Assembly (NCBI RefSeq): GCF_900106795.1
Contig: NZ_FNNS01000018.1
Location: forward strand, 1-41,874
Direction of reading: 5' to 3'
Length of the DNA: 41,874 nucleotides
From: Aequorivita viscosa
GTDB taxonomy: Bacteria > Bacteroidota > Bacteroidia > Flavobacteriales > Flavobacteriaceae
The notes beneath the pieces are model-generated. The model saw nothing but the letters and a program-made list of their open reading frames with translations, did no database searches and was not told where the DNA came from. The position numbers and the translations under genes were made by a program. Positions 39,278-41,874 of this stretch are shown piece after piece (the stretch's first letter is position 1; each line of letters opens with the position of its first letter).

Positions 39278-41874
39278 ATGAGAAAAACTTTTACACTGTT
39301 AATTTTACTGGCGGTTGGTACCCTCGGGTATTCCCAAGAAACCACAGTAAAAGAAAATAGGGTTGATAACCCTATTCGGTACGATCAGCAACGAAAATCC
39401 CAAACTGTTACGCAGTCTGGTGTTTCTTTGCAGTCTGGCGAAATAGACGCCAAAAGTCAAGGGGTTAATAATCCTACTGTTTTAACAAGAGAGCAAGTTC
39501 AGCATCAAGGAACTTATCAGCTACCAAGAGAAAGCACTATTAAAGGTTTTGCTGAAATGAATCCTGGCAGAGTAACTTCTAATTCGGAAAGACAATTGAA
39601 TGTGCAGTCGCGTAGCAGTGATTCTTTTCATAGAACTGCTATGAATCTTGGAGAAAATAATCCTGTAATTTTTAATCGGGTTTCAACTTCACCAACGGTT
39701 AATTATCCGTTAAATCAAGATGATATTGAGGCCGAGCTTCTTGCAGATGCAGCCTATAGAGCAAGTAATCCTGTAGTTTACGTATCTCCTGCAGCTGTTG
39801 CTAACAGACCTATGGCAGATATTACTCCTACGGCTGGAGCTACAGAAACTTTTACACCTGCTGTTGGAGACAATTTCTTTGATCCAGGAGGACCAGGAGG
39901 AGCGAATTCTGATGGTAACGCAGGCAACTATCCAAACTGTAATTGCGATACTCAAACAACCTTAGCAGGCGTTTCAGAAATCGAGTTTCTTGATTTCGGT
40001 GTAAATGGAACTTTTGATTACCTAAGAATATATGATGGTACTGATGCCACTGGAACTATTCTTTACGATAATAGTAGTACTGGAGCCAATACAGGAGATA
40101 AAACCTTAGCAAATATGATTGCTTCTCACGGTTCGGCTACATTTACATCAACAAGCGGAAATTTCTTTTTCTTTTTTCACGCTAGTGGAGTTGTAAACTG
40201 GCTAGGTTGGGATGCACTAATAGTCGCTACCGATGGTGGCGGAGGTGGTGGAGACACTTGTTCTGAAGAGAATCCAAACGACGGTACTTTTGAAAACGGT
40301 TTTAACTGTTCTTCAGCAAGCGATTTTATGACTGCGAATGACGTAACCGTTGCGGCAGGTGAGGACTTTACTTTAACTAATATCACAGCTAGTATTTTTG
40401 CTAACGGAGGTATTGCAAGTGTAGATGTTAATTATTACAACGACGCGGCTGGTCTTCCTGGTACTTTAATAGGTTCAGAAACAGGTGTTACTATTGATAA
40501 CCAAACCGTAATTGGTACTAATTTTGGTATCGATGTAAATGAAATTGAGCTTTCTGTAGATCCGTTTGTATTCGTAGGTCAAGATGATGTACCAACTACC
40601 TATTGGATTGAGCTTTCTGTTACCGATGGTGGTGCGACTGGAAGTGTATTTTGGGTAGTTACTTCTTCAACTTCAGTAGGAAACAAAGCTGCACAGTTTG
40701 ATGCAGGTTGGTCTATCGGAGACCCGCTTATGGACGGCGTTTATATTTTTGAAGGCACTTGTGCACCTACTGGTGGTGGCGGTGGAGGAGGTACTTTTCC
40801 TGAGCCCTATTGTGGACCTTTAACTTATAATAGTAACGTAGAACCAATTACTAACGTTGAGGTTGCTGGAATAAGCAATAGAAGCGACGCTGCTCCTGGC
40901 GGATCTCCAGCGCATGAGGATTTTACTACTATAATTGGTGAAATGGCCGAAGGAGAAAGCTATCCAATAGCATTAGAAGGAAATACTGATGGCAATTTTA
41001 CTGCTAGTTTTACTGTATTTATCGATTGGAACCAAGACGGAATTTTAGACAATGCCGGCGAACGATATGAAATAGGTACAATTGTTAACTCTAATGGTAA
41101 CGATGGTATTCAAGCAACAGGTACAATTACTGTACCAGCAGGAGTTGTTGAAGGAGAAACAAGAATGCGGGTTATTAAAAAATTCTTAGCTGGTTTCGCT
41201 ACCGATTCCTGTACTCCAGGTTCTGGTTATGGACAAGCCGAAGACTATACCATTGATGTTACTGCCGGAGGCGGCGGCGGGGGAGACACCTGCTTTGAAG
41301 AGAATCCAAACGACGGTACTTTTGAAAACGGATTTAACTGTTCTTCAGCAACCGACTTTATGACCGCGAACGACGTAACGGTTGCAGCAGGAGAAGACTT
41401 TACATTAACTAATATCACAGCTAGTATTTTCGCTAACGGAGGTATTTCTAACGTTGATGTAAATTATTATTCCGACACAGCTGGTCTTCCTGGTACTTTA
41501 ATAGGTTCAGAAACAGGTGTTACTATTGATAGCCAGACCGTAATTGGTACTAATTTTGGTTTTGACGTAAATGAAATAGAGCTTTCTGTAGATCCATTCT
41601 TGTTTGAAGGTCAAGATGATGCTCCAACTACGTATTGGGTTGAACTTTCCGTTACCGACGGTGGTGCTACTGGAAGTGTATTCTGGGTAGTTACTTCTTC
41701 TTCTTCTGTAGGACATCCGGCAGCACAGTTTGATGCAGGTTGGGCCATCGGAGACCCCCTTATGGATGGCGTTTATATATTTGAAGGTGAGTGTGAACCT
41801 ACCGGCGGAGGCGGTGGTGGAGACACTTGTGCTGAAGAGAATCCAAACGACGGTACTTTTGAAAACGGATTTAA
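39278..41874 (+). CDS. Large secreted repeat protein with CUB-like, GEVED and tandem domains (partial, right edge)
   Basis: 865 codons are visible and the frame stays open to the window end. The signal peptide is about residues 1-20 (MRKTFTLLILLAVGTLGYSQ). Residues 21-215 are of low similarity to anything I know. A CUB-like beta domain is at about 217-318. Unit A1 (about 326-495, starts DTCSEENPNDGTFENGFNC) is followed by a GEVED-type domain (about 511-660, with FIDWNQDGILDNAGERY and GQAEDYTIDV). A2 (about 670-839) and the start of A3 (849-) follow. Gly-rich linkers (5-7 Gly) separate the units. A2 to A3 repeats with a period of 537 nt (179 aa). A T9SS sorting domain would be expected beyond the edge but is not seen. 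Probable role: surface adhesin or scaffolding protein; the ligand is unknown. Confidence 0.9.
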   Translation, partial: MRKTFTLLILLAVGTLGYSQETTVKENRVDNPIRYDQQRKSQTVTQSGVSLQSGEIDAKSQGVNNPTVLTREQVQHQGTYQLPRESTIKGFAEMNPGRVTSNSERQLNVQSRSSDSFHRTAMNLGENNPVIFNRVSTSPTVNYPLNQDDIEAELLADAAYRASNPVVYVSPAAVANRPMADITPTAGATETFTPAVGDNFFDPGGPGGANSDGNAGNYPNCNCDTQTTLAGVSEIEFLDFGVNGTFDYLRIYDGTDATGTILYDNSSTGANTGDKTLANMIASHGSATFTSTSGNFFFFFHASGVVNWLGWDALIVATDGGGGGGDTCSEENPNDGTFENGFNCSSASDFMTANDVTVAAGEDFTLTNITASIFANGGIASVDVNYYNDAAGLPGTLIGSETGVTIDNQTVIGTNFGIDVNEIELSVDPFVFVGQDDVPTTYWIELSVTDGGATGSVFWVVTSSTSVGNKAAQFDAGWSIGDPLMDGVYIFEGTCAPTGGGGGGGTFPEPYCGPLTYNSNVEPITNVEVAGISNRSDAAPGGSPAHEDFTTIIGEMAEGESYPIALEGNTDGNFTASFTVFIDWNQDGILDNAGERYEIGTIVNSNGNDGIQATGTITVPAGVVEGETRMRVIKKFLAGFATDSCTPGSGYGQAEDYTIDVTAGGGGGGDTCFEENPNDGTFENGFNCSSATDFMTANDVTVAAGEDFTLTNITASIFANGGISNVDVNYYSDTAGLPGTLIGSETGVTIDSQTVIGTNFGFDVNEIELSVDPFLFEGQDDAPTTYWVELSVTDGGATGSVFWVVTSSSSVGHPAAQFDAGWAIGDPLMDGVYIFEGECEPTGGGGGGDTCAEENPNDGTFENGF
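40251..41874 (+). repeat. Near-identical coding repeats within the surface-protein gene
   Basis: The DNA beginning GAGACAC at 40251, 41283 and 41820 recurs with high identity, including a run of about 50 identical bases within A1 and A2 (around 40449 and 41479). The spacing is 1032 nt (includes the GEVED domain) and then 537 nt. Such DNA-level identity suggests recent duplication or gene conversion and makes the unit count prone to change by recombination. Confidence 0.9.

Noticed and set aside
39710-39955. Minus-strand frames within the surface-protein gene
   Set aside because: They are antisense shadows of a long open sense frame with domains and a signal peptide.

Overview
This window reads as chromosomal DNA from a marine-type Flavobacteriaceae (Bacteroidota). 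The evidence is AT-rich DNA, type IX secretion (T9SS) sorting domains, a DUF349 repeat protein, an OstA-like LPS-transport protein, a complete-looking late menaquinone cluster, and promoters of the Bacteroidota type (TTG/TTTG, about 19-20 nt, TAnnTTTG). I cannot name the genus. No rRNA, tRNA, CRISPR array, prophage or plasmid function is visible. Most of the window is housekeeping sequence, and I did not find a clear new defence or mobile system.

Layout. (1) 1-315: right end of an IS256-family insertion sequence. (2) 335-6687, minus strand: an apparent operon TPR protein > DUF368 > DUF368 > aroE > DUF349 protein. The two DUF368 proteins are candidate undecaprenyl-phosphate flippases, so this block leans towards envelope and precursor metabolism. 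(3) 6831-13971, minus strand: RSH (p)ppGpp enzyme > Fur-family regulator > purA, then a 21-bp tandem repeat, an OstA/LptA-like protein and a class III aminotransferase. (4) 14193-18007, minus strand: recG, a PH-like membrane protein, and a secreted M28 peptidase. (5) 18112-22770, plus strand: a secreted PNGase F-like glycosidase, an M1 aminopeptidase and a patatin-like lipase. (6) 22786-25445, minus strand: a small membrane protein and a membrane-anchored glutamate-synthase-like flavoprotein, separated by about 500 nt of degenerate hairpins. (7) 25762-28882, plus strand: a UvrD/PcrA helicase and a YciO-type protein. (8) 28903-31875, minus strand: a small hypothetical, an OmpA-type lipoprotein, a GT2 glycosyltransferase and an orphan HsdR-N-like nuclease-fold protein. 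(9) 32130-33134: holA; 33179-33544: DoxX. (10) 33646-38576, plus strand: menA, a UPF0173 hydrolase, menC, a CPBP protease and menE. (11) 38577-39277: a 700-nt gene-less region with a good promoter at its end. (12) 39278 to the right edge: a truncated large secreted repeat protein with CUB-like, GEVED and repeated ~179-residue beta-rich domains joined by glycine linkers.

How it works together. The secreted hydrolases (PNGase F-like, M28, M1, patatin) and the large surface protein fit a polymer-degrading, surface-active lifestyle using T9SS. The RSH-Fur-PurA cluster links stringent response, metal regulation and purine synthesis. The men cluster supplies menaquinone for respiration.

Points worth a second look: the PNGase F homologue carries Asp where the reference enzyme has catalytic Glu118; the tandem DUF368 pair differs in its signature motif; several short tandem-repeat or palindrome families sit in intergenic DNA; three genes (OstA-like, uvrD/pcrA, menE) have no possible ATG start, and a fourth (GT2) most likely starts at GTG; and the metallo-hydrolase inside the men operon could be the missing DHNA-CoA thioesterase.
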